Positions 16,276 to 26,268 are shown, counted from the first letter of the stretch. The stretch: DNA of 40,112 bases from Deltaproteobacteria bacterium (GCA_031263485.1 JAISFS010000291.1:1-40112), one strand, 5' to 3'. Program-made: numbers and translations. Notes: generated by a model not told the origin, from the sequence alone.

Positions 16276-19200
16276 ATGAGTCTAAGCGATATAGCCCCTG
16301 CGGGGGCCCTGTTCCCGGGCCTGGACATCGGCTCGGTCTCGGTGAAGCTCGCCCTCCTGGGCGCCGACGGAACCCTCGCCGCGAGCCGTTACGTCCGGCA
16401 CCACGGCAGGCCATTCAGCGCGCTCCTCACCGCATTGGAGGAGATCGCGGGCGACTGCCCCCTGGATCTCATGCACTCGCCCCGGGTGGCCGGGAGTTCC
16501 GCCGCGCTCGCGGCGGAGCTTCTGGGGGGCCGCGCCGTGGGCGAGGTGACCGCGCTCACCGTCGCCGCCCGCGAGCGGGCCCCGAGCGCCAAGGCCCTCA
16601 TCGACATAGGCGGGGAAGACACCAAGGTCCTGTGGTTTTCCGGCGCGGGGGGCTTCGCCCTCTCCGACTTCGCGATGAACGCGCTGTGCGCCGCGGGCAC
16701 GGGCTCTTTCCTGGACCAGCAGGCCCACCGCCTGGGCTTCGGCATCGCCGACTTCGGGGCCCTGGCCCTGAATTCCGAGGTGCCCCCCCGGGTCGCGGGC
16801 CGCTGCAGCGTCTTCGCCAAGAGCGACATGATCCACCTCCAGCAGTCCGCCACGCCGGACTACGAGATAATCTACGGGCTGTGCCTGGCCATGGCCCGGA
16901 GCATCAAGAGCGGCCTCGCCAAGGGCAAGGACCTGGCGGCGCCGGTGCTCTTCACCGGCGGGGTCGCCGCCAACCCCGGCCTTCTGAGGGCGCTTCGCGA
17001 GATCCTCGGGCTCAAGGCCGAAGGCGCGCTGGTGGTGCCCCCCGAGCACTTCGTGTTCGGCGCCCTGGGCGCCGCCGCGATGGGCCGTCTCGAGGAGGCC
17101 GGCTCGGACCCGCAGGGGCTGGATCTGGCCAGGCTCAGGGAATTTCTGGACTCCCCCCGGGAACCCCCGCGGCGCCAGCCCCGCCTGGCCAGGAGGGCGC
17201 AGACCCCCAGGCAGACGGACTTCGACTGGAGCGCCGTCGATCCCGCCGAGCCCATCCCGGTCTACGTGGGTGTGGACGTGGGGTCGGTTTCCACCAACGT
17301 GGCCCTGGTGCGCGAGGACGGGACCCTCGCCGCCCGGGTCTACATCCCCACGGCGGGAAGGCCCCTGGAGGCCATCACCCGCGGCTTCTCGCTGCTGCCC
17401 CCCGAGGCCCCGGACCGCGTGAAGGTCCTGGGCGTCTGCACCACCGGCTCCGGTCGCTACCTGTCGGCCGACTTCATCGGCGCGGACATGACGGTAAACG
17501 AGATAACCGCCCAGGCGACCGCCGCCGTCGCCATCGACCCGGAGGTGGACACCATCTTCGAAATCGGCGGACAGGACTCCAAGTACGTCTCGCTTTCCGG
17601 GGGGGTCATCACGGACTTCATGATGAACAAGGCCTGCGCCGCGGGCACCGGATCGTTTCTGGAGGAGCAGGCCGACAAGCTGGGGCTCTCGATCAAGGGG
17701 GAATTCGGCGAGAGGGCGCTCGCATCCGAGAGCCCGGTGCATCTGGGCGAGCGCTGCACGGTCTTCATGGAATCGGATCTGGTCCATCACCAGCAGAACG
17801 GCGTGAGCCTGGAGGACCTGACCGCGGGGCTCTGCCACGGCATAGTCGCCAACTACCTGGGCCGCGTGGTCGAGACCCGCAAGATCGGCGAGAAGGTGTT
17901 CTTCCAGGGCGGCACCAGCTTCAACGAGGGCGTGGCCGCGGCCTTCGAGAGCCGCCTGGGCCGCCCCGTGACCGTCCCGGACAACGCGGACGTGACCGGG
18001 GCCGTGGGCGCCGCCCTCATCGCCAGGGACCGCCGGGACTGGAAGGAGTCCAGGTTCGCGGGATTCGACCTCACTAAGCGGCCCTACGAGATCAAGAGCT
18101 TCGAGTGCTCCCACTGCGCCAACCGTTGCGAGATCCGCAAGGTCACCGTGGCGGGCGGCACCCCCTTCTTCTACGGGTCGCGCTGCGACCGCTGGGAGGA
18201 GGACGGCGGCGCGGCCCGCCGCGCCGCCCGGGACATGCCGGATCTGTTCGCGTACCGCACCGGGCTCTGCTTCGGCGCCCCTGAAGTCGACGAGTGCGGC
18301 TACGGCGAGGCCCCTGGCCAGCGTCCTTGGAAGGGCTCGGTCGGGCTCCCGCGCACCATGTTCTTCGCCGAGCTGGGCCCGTTCCTGTCGACCTTCGTGG
18401 CGGCGCTGGGATACAGGCCCGTCTGGTCCAGCCCCACCAACAAGTCCACGATCCACAAGGGCTGCGAGAGGACCTTGGGCGAGTTCTGCTTCCCCATAAA
18501 AAGCGCCCACGGGCATCTCCTCGAGCTAGCGGGGATGGGGGTGGACCACATCTTCCTTCCGTCCCTCGTGAACATGCCCGCCGCCGCCCCGGCCAACGGG
18601 GAAGCCCCCGCCGGGCGCCGCCCCGGAAACGGCCGGGCGGAGGTAAACGCTCGGGGCGCCGGAAAAGCCTGGGCGGACGGGAACGTCCGGGCGGACGGAA
18701 ACCCCAATGCCGACGACGGCGGGGAGGGATCCGGGAACGGCAGGGCGGGCGGGTACTGCCAGGCGGACGGGAACGGCAGGGCGGACGGAAACCCCAATGC
18801 CGACGACGGCGGGGAAGGATCCGGAAACGGCAGGGCTGCCGGGTACTGCCAGGCGGACGGGAACGGCCAGGCGGGCGGGAAAAGCCGTGCCGACGGCGAG
18901 GGTTCCGGGAACGGCAGGGCGGACGGGAACGGCAGGGCGGACGGGAAAAGCCGTGCCGCAGTCGAGGGTTCCGGGAACGGCAGGGCGGCTGGGAACGGTC
19001 ACGACCGCGCGAACGGCGAGGACCGCCGGACCGCCCCGGACAACGCCGCCTGTCCCTACGCCCAGTCGCTGGCCTTCACCGCCCCGGCGGCGCTGGACCT
19101 GGAGGAGCCATTCCTCATCCGCGGGCCGATCTTCTTCGGCGAGGGGGAAAGGCCGCTTCTGGACTCGCTCGCGGGCATCGCCGAGAAGTTCGGGGCCACC

Positions 19201-21048
19201 CGCCGCGAGGCGGTCCGGGCCCTGAAACTGGCCAAAAAAGCCCAGGAGAGCTTCCAGCAGAAGCTCGAGGAAAAGGGCAGGGAGGCGCTGGCGGAACTTC
19301 CGCCGGACAAGGTGGCCATGGTCGTGGTGGCCAGGCCATACAACGGCTTCGACCCCGGCCTGAACCTCAGGCTGAACGAGAAGCTCGCGGCGCTGGGGGT
19401 CCTGGGCGTGCCCATGGACTTCCTGCCCCTGGGCTTTTCCGGGGACGAGCCCGCCGGCCACTACTGGCGCTACGGCCAGAAGATCACCCGCGCGGCCCAG
19501 ATCGTGGCCGGCAGGGACGATCTGGAGGCCCTCTACATCTCCAACTTCGGCTGCGGCCCGGACTCCTTCATCCTGCACTTCTTCCGCAACATCCTGGGAC
19601 CCAAGCCGTTCCTGGAGATTGAGATAGACGAGCACAGCTCCGACGTGGGCGCGGTCACGCGCCTGGAGGCGTTCCTGGACTCGCTCGCGGCCCGCAAGGC
19701 CCGCGGCGCCGCGCCCGCGGACGGCGCCCCGGCCTGGTCCAGCCGTCTCTCCATCATCACCGGCCCCAAGCGCGGCCAGACCATCTACCTGCCCCCCATG
19801 TGCGACCACACGCGGACGCTCACCGCGGCCCTCCGGGCCGCGGGCCTGGAAGCCGAGGCGCTTCCCGCCTCCGACGGCGCCACGGTGGAGCTGGGGAGGT
19901 CGCAGACCTCCGGCAAGGAGTGCTACCCCCTTATCCTCACCGTGGGGGACTTCCTGAAGCTCACCTCGCGACCGGGCTTCGATCCGGCCAAGTCCGCGCT
20001 CTTCATGCCCTCCTCCAACGGCCCCTGCCGCTTCGGGCAGTACAGCCGCTACCTCTCGCTGGTCTTCAAGCGCCTGGGGCTCAACGACGTGGAGATCCTC
20101 TCCCTGGACCAGACCGGGGGCATGTACGACCGCCTCGACGAGGCGGGGAGCACCCGCGGCTCCAGCCTCTCCCGTGACGTGTGGAAGGCGCTCGCCTCGG
20201 TGGATCTCGTCCAGAAGGCGCTCTTCAGGACGCGTCCCCGCGAGGCCCGCCCCGGCCTGGCCGACCTGGCATACGCGGACTCCCTGGCGGATCTGGAGCT
20301 CGCCTTCGAACGGGGGGGCGGGGGCGAGGCGAAGAAGGCCCTGGAGCGCTCCCGCGAGCGCTTCCACGAGGCCCTGGACGGGCCCTGGCGGACCCGTCCC
20401 GCGCCGCGCGGCGGGGCGAACGGGCGCGGGAACGGACGCCTGCCCGAAATCCCCGCGGTGGGGCTCGTCGGGGAGATCTACGTGCGGTCCAACGACTTCG
20501 CGAACGAGTTCGTGGCGCGTCGCCTGGAGGCCCTGGGCGCCGAAATCAAGGCCCCCCCGTTCTGCGAATGGATCCTCTATACCGGTTTCGTGAACAACAT
20601 GCGCGCGAGACGCGGAGGACACCTCAAAAAGCGCATAAAGACCCGCCTTACCCTGATGGTCCAGGACTGGGAGCTCTCGCGCCTGGCCGCCGCCTTCGAC
20701 GGCTTCTTCCCGGACGGCGCCAAGGAGCCCCCGGTGAAGGAGGTGATCAGGCTCGGCGAGAGCTTCCTGGACAGGGCCTTCCAGGGGGAGGCCATCCTCT
20801 CGCTGGGCAAGGCCGTGGAGCTCTACCGCCACGGGGCGCGGGGCGTCGTGAACATCATGCCCTTCACCTGCATGCCCGGCATGGTGGTGGGGGGCCTCTC
20901 CCCCCGCCTGAGGGACATGTGCGGGGGCCTCCCGCTCCTGAACCTCGCCTTCGACGGGCAGAGCCAGACCAACACCCAGGCCCGCCTGGAGGCCTTCATG
21001 TACCAGGTTTCGCATTTCGCGAACCCGAATTCACGCCCGGAGGCGTGA
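16276..21048 (+). CDS. 2-hydroxyacyl-CoA dehydratase activase-related protein (two BadF-type ATPase domains plus DUF2229-like region)
   Basis: This is a very large protein of 1590 residues. Two ATPase domains of the BadF/BadG/BcrA/BcrD family lie at about 12-275 (GLDIGSVSVKLALL) and 328-620 (GVDVGSVSTNVALV). Each has a CAAGTGSF cysteine (C138, C454) and a second cysteine (C177 in GRCSVF, C494 in ERCTVF) that would hold a shared 4Fe-4S cluster. A Cys-rich DUF2229-like part follows (CSHCANRC near 614). After it come a repeat-rich linker (about 768-925) and a long C-terminal part resembling dehydratase components. Family knowledge: activases drive ATP-dependent electron transfer to radical dehydratases or benzoyl-CoA reductases; the role of these giant fusions is not settled. 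An in-frame ATG at 16183 would add 31 unconserved residues. No strong ribosome site marks either start. Confidence 0.9.
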   Translation: MSLSDIAPAGALFPGLDIGSVSVKLALLGADGTLAASRYVRHHGRPFSALLTALEEIAGDCPLDLMHSPRVAGSSAALAAELLGGRAVGEVTALTVAARERAPSAKALIDIGGEDTKVLWFSGAGGFALSDFAMNALCAAGTGSFLDQQAHRLGFGIADFGALALNSEVPPRVAGRCSVFAKSDMIHLQQSATPDYEIIYGLCLAMARSIKSGLAKGKDLAAPVLFTGGVAANPGLLRALREILGLKAEGALVVPPEHFVFGALGAAAMGRLEEAGSDPQGLDLARLREFLDSPREPPRRQPRLARRAQTPRQTDFDWSAVDPAEPIPVYVGVDVGSVSTNVALVREDGTLAARVYIPTAGRPLEAITRGFSLLPPEAPDRVKVLGVCTTGSGRYLSADFIGADMTVNEITAQATAAVAIDPEVDTIFEIGGQDSKYVSLSGGVITDFMMNKACAAGTGSFLEEQADKLGLSIKGEFGERALASESPVHLGERCTVFMESDLVHHQQNGVSLEDLTAGLCHGIVANYLGRVVETRKIGEKVFFQGGTSFNEGVAAAFESRLGRPVTVPDNADVTGAVGAALIARDRRDWKESRFAGFDLTKRPYEIKSFECSHCANRCEIRKVTVAGGTPFFYGSRCDRWEEDGGAARRAARDMPDLFAYRTGLCFGAPEVDECGYGEAPGQRPWKGSVGLPRTMFFAELGPFLSTFVAALGYRPVWSSPTNKSTIHKGCERTLGEFCFPIKSAHGHLLELAGMGVDHIFLPSLVNMPAAAPANGEAPAGRRPGNGRAEVNARGAGKAWADGNVRADGNPNADDGGEGSGNGRAGGYCQADGNGRADGNPNADDGGEGSGNGRAAGYCQADGNGQAGGKSRADGEGSGNGRADGNGRADGKSRAAVEGSGNGRAAGNGHDRANGEDRRTAPDNAACPYAQSLAFTAPAALDLEEPFLIRGPIFFGEGERPLLDSLAGIAEKFGATRREAVRALKLAKKAQESFQQKLEEKGREALAELPPDKVAMVVVARPYNGFDPGLNLRLNEKLAALGVLGVPMDFLPLGFSGDEPAGHYWRYGQKITRAAQIVAGRDDLEALYISNFGCGPDSFILHFFRNILGPKPFLEIEIDEHSSDVGAVTRLEAFLDSLAARKARGAAPADGAPAWSSRLSIITGPKRGQTIYLPPMCDHTRTLTAALRAAGLEAEALPASDGATVELGRSQTSGKECYPLILTVGDFLKLTSRPGFDPAKSALFMPSSNGPCRFGQYSRYLSLVFKRLGLNDVEILSLDQTGGMYDRLDEAGSTRGSSLSRDVWKALASVDLVQKALFRTRPREARPGLADLAYADSLADLELAFERGGGGEAKKALERSRERFHEALDGPWRTRPAPRGGANGRGNGRLPEIPAVGLVGEIYVRSNDFANEFVARRLEALGAEIKAPPFCEWILYTGFVNNMRARRGGHLKKRIKTRLTLMVQDWELSRLAAAFDGFFPDGAKEPPVKEVIRLGESFLDRAFQGEAILSLGKAVELYRHGARGVVNIMPFTCMPGMVVGGLSPRLRDMCGGLPLLNLAFDGQSQTNTQARLEAFMYQVSHFANPNSRPEA
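18577..19050 (+). repeat. In-frame repeat-expanded linker inside the activase gene
   Basis: Two 90-bp (30-codon) units lie at 18691-18780 and 18781-18870. Shorter repeats based on GGGAACGGCAGGGCGGAC follow. The encoded segment is mostly G, N, R, A and D with two YCQADGNG copies. It interrupts a region of the protein that is otherwise conserved in appearance. Confidence 0.85.
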
Positions 21049-21349
21049 GGGGGACCCCGGGAGGCCGCCGTCTCGAACGAGTCCGGCCTCCCCGAGCCCT
21101 TTTCCCCGCGCGCTTCCGGGCGCCCCGGCACCGCGCCGCGCGCCGGACCGGGCTTCGGAACCGCCCGCCGGGGGCAATCCCGGCCGCCGCGCCCCGACCG
21201 GACGTCGGGCGCCGGGGAACCCGGACATCGGCGTCCGGGGCCCGTCAGGCCTTCAGATCCCCTACCGCCCGGCCGCGAAGGCCACAGGGCCCCGGGGACC
21301 GGAGGCAGGGGCGGCGGGCGGCGCAAATCCCCTCTCTTAAGGAGACACG
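21049..21349. other. Intergenic, nothing recognised
   Basis: This GC-rich spacer between the activase gene and rng has no repeat or promoter that I can support. Only the ribosome site of rng (21339-21344) is clear. Confidence 0.5.
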
Positions 21350-23011
21350 GTGGACAAGATTCTCATCAACGCGGCCGACCCGGAAGAATGCCGGGTCGCC
21401 ATGCTGGACACCCGAGGGATGCTCCAGGAGTACTACACGGACTCGTCCCTGAAGCAGTTCGGGCTGAACAACATCTTCAAGGGCGTGATCCACAACATCG
21501 AGCCCGCGCTTCAGGCGGTGTTCGTGAACTTCGGCACGGAGCGCAACGGATTCCTGCAGCTCGGCGACATCCACCCGGAGTATTTCCTGGACGACTCCCC
21601 GCCCGGACGCAACCCCGACATCAGGAGGCTCCTCAGGAAGAACCAGCAGCTCCTGGTCCAGATCATCAAGGAGCCCTCGGCCATCAAGGGCGCGGCGCTC
21701 ACCACGTTCATCTCGCTCGCCGGGCGCTTCGTCGTGCTCACCCCCGGCCGGGCCCACGTGGGGGTGAGCCGCAAGATCTATAACGAGCGTGAGCGTTCGC
21801 GTCTCCGCTCCATCTCCGAGAGCCTGCCCGTGCCCGAGGGCTGCGGCTACATAATCCGCACCGTGGCCGAGGAGCGCACCAAGGAGGAGCTGGCCGAGGA
21901 CCTGAACCAGGTCTACGGGCTCTGGGAGGACATCCGCCGCCAGAGCCAGACCGCCTACTCGCCCTCCCTAATCTACCGCGAGCAAGACCTCGCGATAAAG
22001 ATCCTCCGCGACCACTACACCACCGACTGCAACGAGATAATCGTGGACCAGCAGGAGGTCTTCAAGTCGGTCCAGGACTACATCAAGACCATCGCCCCCG
22101 GCCAGGAGGGCAAGGTCAAGCTCCACACCGAGAAGCGGCCCATCTTCGCGCGGCACCAGCTGGAGCAGCAGCTGGAGACCGTGCATCAGCCTTCGGTGAG
22201 GCTCAAGAGCGGGGGATCGATCGTCATCTCCCCGACCGAGGCCCTCGTCTCCATAGACGTGAACTCCGGCAAGGGCACCCGGGAAGGCACCCTGGAAGAC
22301 ACCGCCTACATGACCAACCTCGAGGCCGCCGAGGAGGTGGCCCGCCAGCTGAGGCTCAGGGACCTGGGCGGCGTCGTGGTCGTCGACTTCATCGACATGC
22401 GCGAGGAGAAGCACCGCCGCGACGTGGAACGCCGCTTCCGGGACGTCGCCCGCGCCGACAAGGCCAAGATGGACTTCGGGACCATCTCGAAGTTCGGGCT
22501 TCTGGAGCTCACCCGCCAGCGGCTCAGGCCCCCCATCGAGGCCGGCATCTACACGGTCTGCCCCCACTGCCGGGGCAAGGGCCAGGTCTACACCCCCGAG
22601 AGCGCGTCGATCGCGTTCCTCAGGCAGGCGGCCCAGCTCCTCTCCATGAAAGGTTCGCTCGGCGTGCTCAGGGCCAAGATCAACCAGGAGGTGGCCGACT
22701 ACCTCCTGAACTACAAGCGCGCGGAACTGACCGGCATGGAGGAGAGGCTGGGCACCAAGGTGGTCGTGACCGGCGATCCGTCCTTCGCCCCCTCGCATTT
22801 CGAGATGACCCAGGAGAGGCGGGCCCCGGAGCACGAGATCCTGAAGCCCGGCCAGGTGCTCAAGCGCCCGGAGTTCGAGGAGGACAACAGCAGGCGCGCG
22901 CCTTGGGCCGGCGCCCCCAAAAGGCCGGACTTCGCCGGCCGCAAGCCCCGCCGCGGCGGGCGCGGCGCCCGTCCCGGACCCGGCCAGCCTTTCCGGGCCG
23001 TAGGCGAATGA
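21350..23011 (+). CDS. rng: Ribonuclease E/G family endoribonuclease
   Basis: This enzyme cleaves single-stranded, AU-rich RNA with a preference for 5'-monophosphate ends. Its roles are rRNA maturation and mRNA decay. The 553 residues begin at GTG 21350, six bases after AAGGAG (21339-21344). An S1-like region lies at about 36-130. The catalytic Mg-binding aspartates are D303 in SIDVNSGK and D346 in VVDFIDM, at the same numbers as in E. coli RNase E. The zinc-link motif CPHCRGKG at 404-411 supports tetramer or dimer formation. The C-terminus is a short RG-rich tail rather than the long degradosome scaffold of RNase E, so the RNase G form is more likely. Its stop overlaps the next gene (ATGA). 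Confidence 0.93.
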   Translation: MDKILINAADPEECRVAMLDTRGMLQEYYTDSSLKQFGLNNIFKGVIHNIEPALQAVFVNFGTERNGFLQLGDIHPEYFLDDSPPGRNPDIRRLLRKNQQLLVQIIKEPSAIKGAALTTFISLAGRFVVLTPGRAHVGVSRKIYNERERSRLRSISESLPVPEGCGYIIRTVAEERTKEELAEDLNQVYGLWEDIRRQSQTAYSPSLIYREQDLAIKILRDHYTTDCNEIIVDQQEVFKSVQDYIKTIAPGQEGKVKLHTEKRPIFARHQLEQQLETVHQPSVRLKSGGSIVISPTEALVSIDVNSGKGTREGTLEDTAYMTNLEAAEEVARQLRLRDLGGVVVVDFIDMREEKHRRDVERRFRDVARADKAKMDFGTISKFGLLELTRQRLRPPIEAGIYTVCPHCRGKGQVYTPESASIAFLRQAAQLLSMKGSLGVLRAKINQEVADYLLNYKRAELTGMEERLGTKVVVTGDPSFAPSHFEMTQERRAPEHEILKPGQVLKRPEFEEDNSRRAPWAGAPKRPDFAGRKPRRGGRGARPGPGQPFRAVGE

Positions 23012-23517
23012 CCGGCCCGGCAACGGCCCCCGCCTCGCCGGCCTTCGCCGCATCGGCCTTCGCCGCGCTAGCCCTTGCCCTGTCCGCCGGTTGCGCGGCC
23101 GTGCCCTCCGGCCCGCCCGAGGCCCTGGCAGCGGATTTCCCCGAAAGGCGGGTGATCCTTGTCTTCGAGGACGAGAGATCCTTCCGCCCCCTGTCCGGCA
23201 GGCGGGTGAGGATCCTCCTCTCCCGACCCGCCGCCCTGGTGAGCCCCGCGAACGGCCTGGCCGTGACCGGCCCCGAAGGCTCGGTGGAGGTGGTCTACCG
23301 CCCGGTCGCCGTCTACGACCGTTCCGCGCTCGCCGCGGGCGACGTGGTGGCGGACTTCCCGGCAGTCCTGTTCGTCAGCATGGAGGCGCCGGACGGGGAA
23401 TTCGAGTGGCAGGTGGACGACACCGTCTCGTTCGCCCGCTACCGTGACCCGCTTTACCAGGGCCTGGACCGCGATCCGGACCCCGGGCCGGCCTACGTGA
23501 ACCTGTTCCTGCCCTAG
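23008..23517 (+). CDS. Small putative lipoprotein, translationally coupled to rng
   Basis: The protein has 169 residues. The ATG at 23008 overlaps the rng stop codon in ATGA, which decides this start over an ATG further upstream. A hydrophobic Ala/Leu-rich signal peptide (about 10-28) ends in LSAGC with C29 as the likely lipidated cysteine; the residue three before Cys is Ser, not the preferred Leu. The mature part (ERRVILVFEDERSFRPL, later GSVEVVYRPVAVYD) looks beta-rich, but I recognise no family. It should sit in the outer or inner membrane facing the periplasm. Coupling to an RNase gene suggests shared expression rather than shared function. Confidence 0.75.
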   Translation: MTGPATAPASPAFAASAFAALALALSAGCAAVPSGPPEALAADFPERRVILVFEDERSFRPLSGRRVRILLSRPAALVSPANGLAVTGPEGSVEVVYRPVAVYDRSALAAGDVVADFPAVLFVSMEAPDGEFEWQVDDTVSFARYRDPLYQGLDRDPDPGPAYVNLFLP

Positions 23518-24264
23518 CCCGAGCCGCCTCCGTTCACCGATGATCCTTCCAGTGCCGCGATGGATCCGAAACGCCGCCAAGGGCAGGGAGCGTCCCGCAG
23601 GCCTCCTCAGGCCCTTCGGGCCTTAGGCTCTCCCCTAGGCATGCGGGGCCCAGAAGCGTCTCAAGAGCCCTTCAAGCCATGGTGCCTCCCGGAAGCCTCC
23701 GCGCCCCGAAGCGTCCCCAAGGTCTCATTTCTGGCTCCGGGACCTAACGTGTCCTCCGTTCCGTCCCCGCGGTGCCCATCTTGTCATGAAGCCTTCTGTG
23801 TGGGCCTCCGCTTGCCTGGAGCCTCCCGCCACCTCTTGGCTTGCCTTTTCGGAGCCTGCCCGGCGGCGTTCTTCGAGCCCATAGCCTCCCGCAGGCCTCT
23901 CCTTTGACATGGACCCTCACACGGGCCTCTTTCGGGCCCCGAAGCCTCGCACGAGCCCCTTCGGGCCCTCTCTGGACCTTCACACGGGCCTCTTCGGTCC
24001 CCGGAGCCTCACACAGGGGCTCTTTCGGGCCCCGGCCTCGGAGCCTCACACGGGCCGCCCGCTTGCCCTGCAACCTTCCGTCCATGCCCTTTCGCGGCAA
24101 CCGTAGCCCGCAAGCCTTTTCTCGCTCCCCCTCTTTCCGGCGCATGCCCTACGCTGCGCCGCCGGGCGCGTAGCGCTCCCGCGCGCCCTACCGGGCCGAC
24201 GGCTCCGGCGCCTGACCGGACGCCATTCACGCGCCGCGTCCCTGCGCGGCCGCGAGGTGAGAAA
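23518..24264. other. Intergenic region with degenerate repeats
   Basis: No gene is recognised. Phrases such as GGCCTC, GAAGCCTC and TTCGGGCCC recur throughout, most regularly at 23915-24060. Confidence 0.5.
23915..24060. repeat. Imperfect 30-37-bp tandem repeats, five copies
   Basis: Units start with CCTCACACGGGCC or close variants at 23915, 23945, 23977, 24007 and 24044. Most continue into TCTTTCGGGCCCC. Confidence 0.7.
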
Positions 24265-25488
24265 ATGCTTTTCCACGAGCTTCACGCCCTTCTGAAGTCG
24301 CGCTTCTCCCTGGAGCCCGACACGGTCGACATCCCGGAGACCGGCCAGAGGGTGGCGAACTTCACGTTCCGCTCGGCCGCGGCAGATCTCCTGGAGAACG
24401 CCAGAAGCGGGGCTCCCGCGCCGGTCACCGGCGACAGCCCCGAGGACGCCTCGGACCGCGAGAGCCTGAACAAGGTCGCCCTGGCCAGGGACTCGGAAAT
24501 CACGGAGAACATAAGCTTCCGCTACCCGCTCCTGTACCCTGCGGGGGCCCCCGACGCCCGAGGCGTCGTAATCCTTCTGCACGGCTTGAACGAGCGCAAC
24601 TGGACGAAATACCTCCCTTGGGCCTCGGAGCTCTGCTCGCGGACGGGCCGCGCGGTGCTCCTCTTCCCCCTGGCCTTCCACATGAACCGGGCGCCCGCGT
24701 CCTGGAACGACTCGCGGCTCATGCACCGGGTCTCCCGCTTCAGGACAAGGCTCCATCCCGAGGCGCTCCACTCGGCCCTGTCCAACGCAGCCATCAGCGT
24801 GAGGCTCTCCGCCGACCCATCCCGCTTCTTCTGGTCCGGGCTCCAGACTTATCGGGACGTCTACGACCTGGCCAGGCTCATCCGGGACGGTCGCCACCCG
24901 CTCGTGGCCGCCGGGGCCTCGGTTGATCTCTTCACCTACTCCATCGGGAGCTTTCTGGGGGAGATTGTCCTATGCGCCGACGAGGAGGGGCTCTTCTCGC
25001 GCTCCCGGCTCCTGTCGTTTTGCGGCGGGCCGGTCTTCAACCGGCTCTCCCCCGCCTCCAAGTTCATCGTGGACTCCGTTGCCAACGTGGATCTGTACTC
25101 CTTTATGGTCGAGCACCTGGAAAGCCACATGCGCCGGATACCCGAGCTCGGGCGCCAGCTTTCTGGAGAGACCGGCGAGGCGGGACGCTGGTTCAAGGCC
25201 TTCCTGAACTACCGCGAGGGCATGGAGCTCCGCGATGCCCGCCTCCGCGAGCTCTCACCCAGGATATCCGCCGAGGCTCTCAGGGGCGATCAGGTCGTGC
25301 CGCCGTACGAGGTCATGAACACCCTGCAGGGCTCCTCCCGCGATATCCCGATCCCCGTGAGCGTCCTTGCCCCCCCCTACCCCTGCCGCCACGAGGACCC
25401 CTTCCCTGCCGTAGCGGGGAAATGGGCCGGGGAGGTTGACGCGACCTTCCGGGAGGCCTTCGCCCGGTTCGCGGCGTTTCTCGGCTAG
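24265..25488 (+). CDS. Alpha/beta-hydrolase, DUF6051-like
   Basis: The protein has 407 residues; GAGGTGA at 24254-24260 supports the ATG. The core has VVILLHGLNERNWTKYLPWA near 101-120, with the oxyanion-loop HG at 106-107. LLFPLAFHMNRAPASW follows near 132-147. A nucleophile elbow YSIGS at 225-229 makes S226 the likely catalytic serine. The elbow has Tyr in place of the first Gly of GxSxG. The pattern resembles DUF6051 family hydrolases, mostly known from gut bacteria, whose substrate is unknown. There is no signal peptide, so it is probably cytoplasmic. The preceding 750 bp hold only repeats, so it is likely transcribed alone. Assignment to DUF6051 is from memory of its motifs. Confidence 0.85.
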   Translation: MLFHELHALLKSRFSLEPDTVDIPETGQRVANFTFRSAAADLLENARSGAPAPVTGDSPEDASDRESLNKVALARDSEITENISFRYPLLYPAGAPDARGVVILLHGLNERNWTKYLPWASELCSRTGRAVLLFPLAFHMNRAPASWNDSRLMHRVSRFRTRLHPEALHSALSNAAISVRLSADPSRFFWSGLQTYRDVYDLARLIRDGRHPLVAAGASVDLFTYSIGSFLGEIVLCADEEGLFSRSRLLSFCGGPVFNRLSPASKFIVDSVANVDLYSFMVEHLESHMRRIPELGRQLSGETGEAGRWFKAFLNYREGMELRDARLRELSPRISAEALRGDQVVPPYEVMNTLQGSSRDIPIPVSVLAPPYPCRHEDPFPAVAGKWAGEVDATFREAFARFAAFLG

Positions 25489-26268
25489 CGGCGGGCCCGG
25501 CCAGACCCGGGCCGGGACTTGCCCGGGCAGACACGGGGCCATTCCTGCCAGCGATTCGTTGCCGCCAGGACCCGCGATACGGTACTTGCCCGGCCCGGAA
25601 CCGGCCATGCCCGAGCCGCGGCATATGCCCGGATCCTTTGCGGCGGCCTTGCCGTTTGAATCGGAAGGCGCGATGATCTATCTTGAGTGAACCGGAAGCC
25701 TGACCTTTTCCGGGATCTTGCGGCCCCCTCGCCCGTCGGCATCCCGCCCGTCCCGCGCCTTCCGCCAGCAAATCCTTATAATCAGGCCTTAGCGACGCGA
25801 GGCGGGGTTCCGGCCCCGCCTCAAGCCGTACCGCGCCGCGTTTCAAGGTTCACGGCATTTCGCGATGCCCTTCGTCCCTTTCCCGGCGCCACGGCGTTCG
25901 CCGGGCATTCCGGCGTTTTCCACGCACGCGGAGGCGTTCCGTTCGCTCCCGGTAACCTCCGCCTTCCGGCAACGCCTGACCTTTTGGACCTTGCCGTCCC
26001 CAACAGCGCCTTTCCGGTCGTTGAAGGCTGCCTGCGAGCCACGACGGCGGCCTTGGGACATCACGGCGGCCTTCGGGCCATGACGACGGCTTCACGGACA
26101 TCACGGCGGCCTTCGGGCCGTGGCGACGGCTTCACGGACATCACGGCGGCCTTCGGGCCGTGGCGACGGCCTCACGGTTATTACAGCGTCCTTTGAGGCC
26201 AATCCTGACCTTCCGAACAGGTTTTCCGGGCTTTCGGCCCGCCCTTCATCTCTTCAGAATGGTGAGAC
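25489..26268. other. Intergenic region upstream of hom with 40-bp repeats
   Basis: No gene is recognised. TATAAT occurs at 25777-25782, but no -35 box stands 16-18 bases before it. Three 40-bp direct repeats at 26056-26175 lead up to hom. Confidence 0.5.
26056..26175 (+). repeat. Three 40-bp direct repeats upstream of hom
   Basis: Units begin GGACATCACGGCGGCCTTCG at 26056, 26096 and 26136. Units two and three are almost identical. A degenerate GGTTATTACAGCG follows. There are no variable spacers. Confidence 0.85.

Noticed and set aside
16282-21015. 744- and 829-codon open frames on the minus strand
   Set aside because: Both lie antisense to the activase gene and have no recognisable motifs.
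25777-25782. Promoter for hom
   Set aside because: A perfect TATAAT without any acceptable -35 box or extended TGn.
26056-26175. CRISPR array
   Set aside because: Three 40-bp units abut without spacers.
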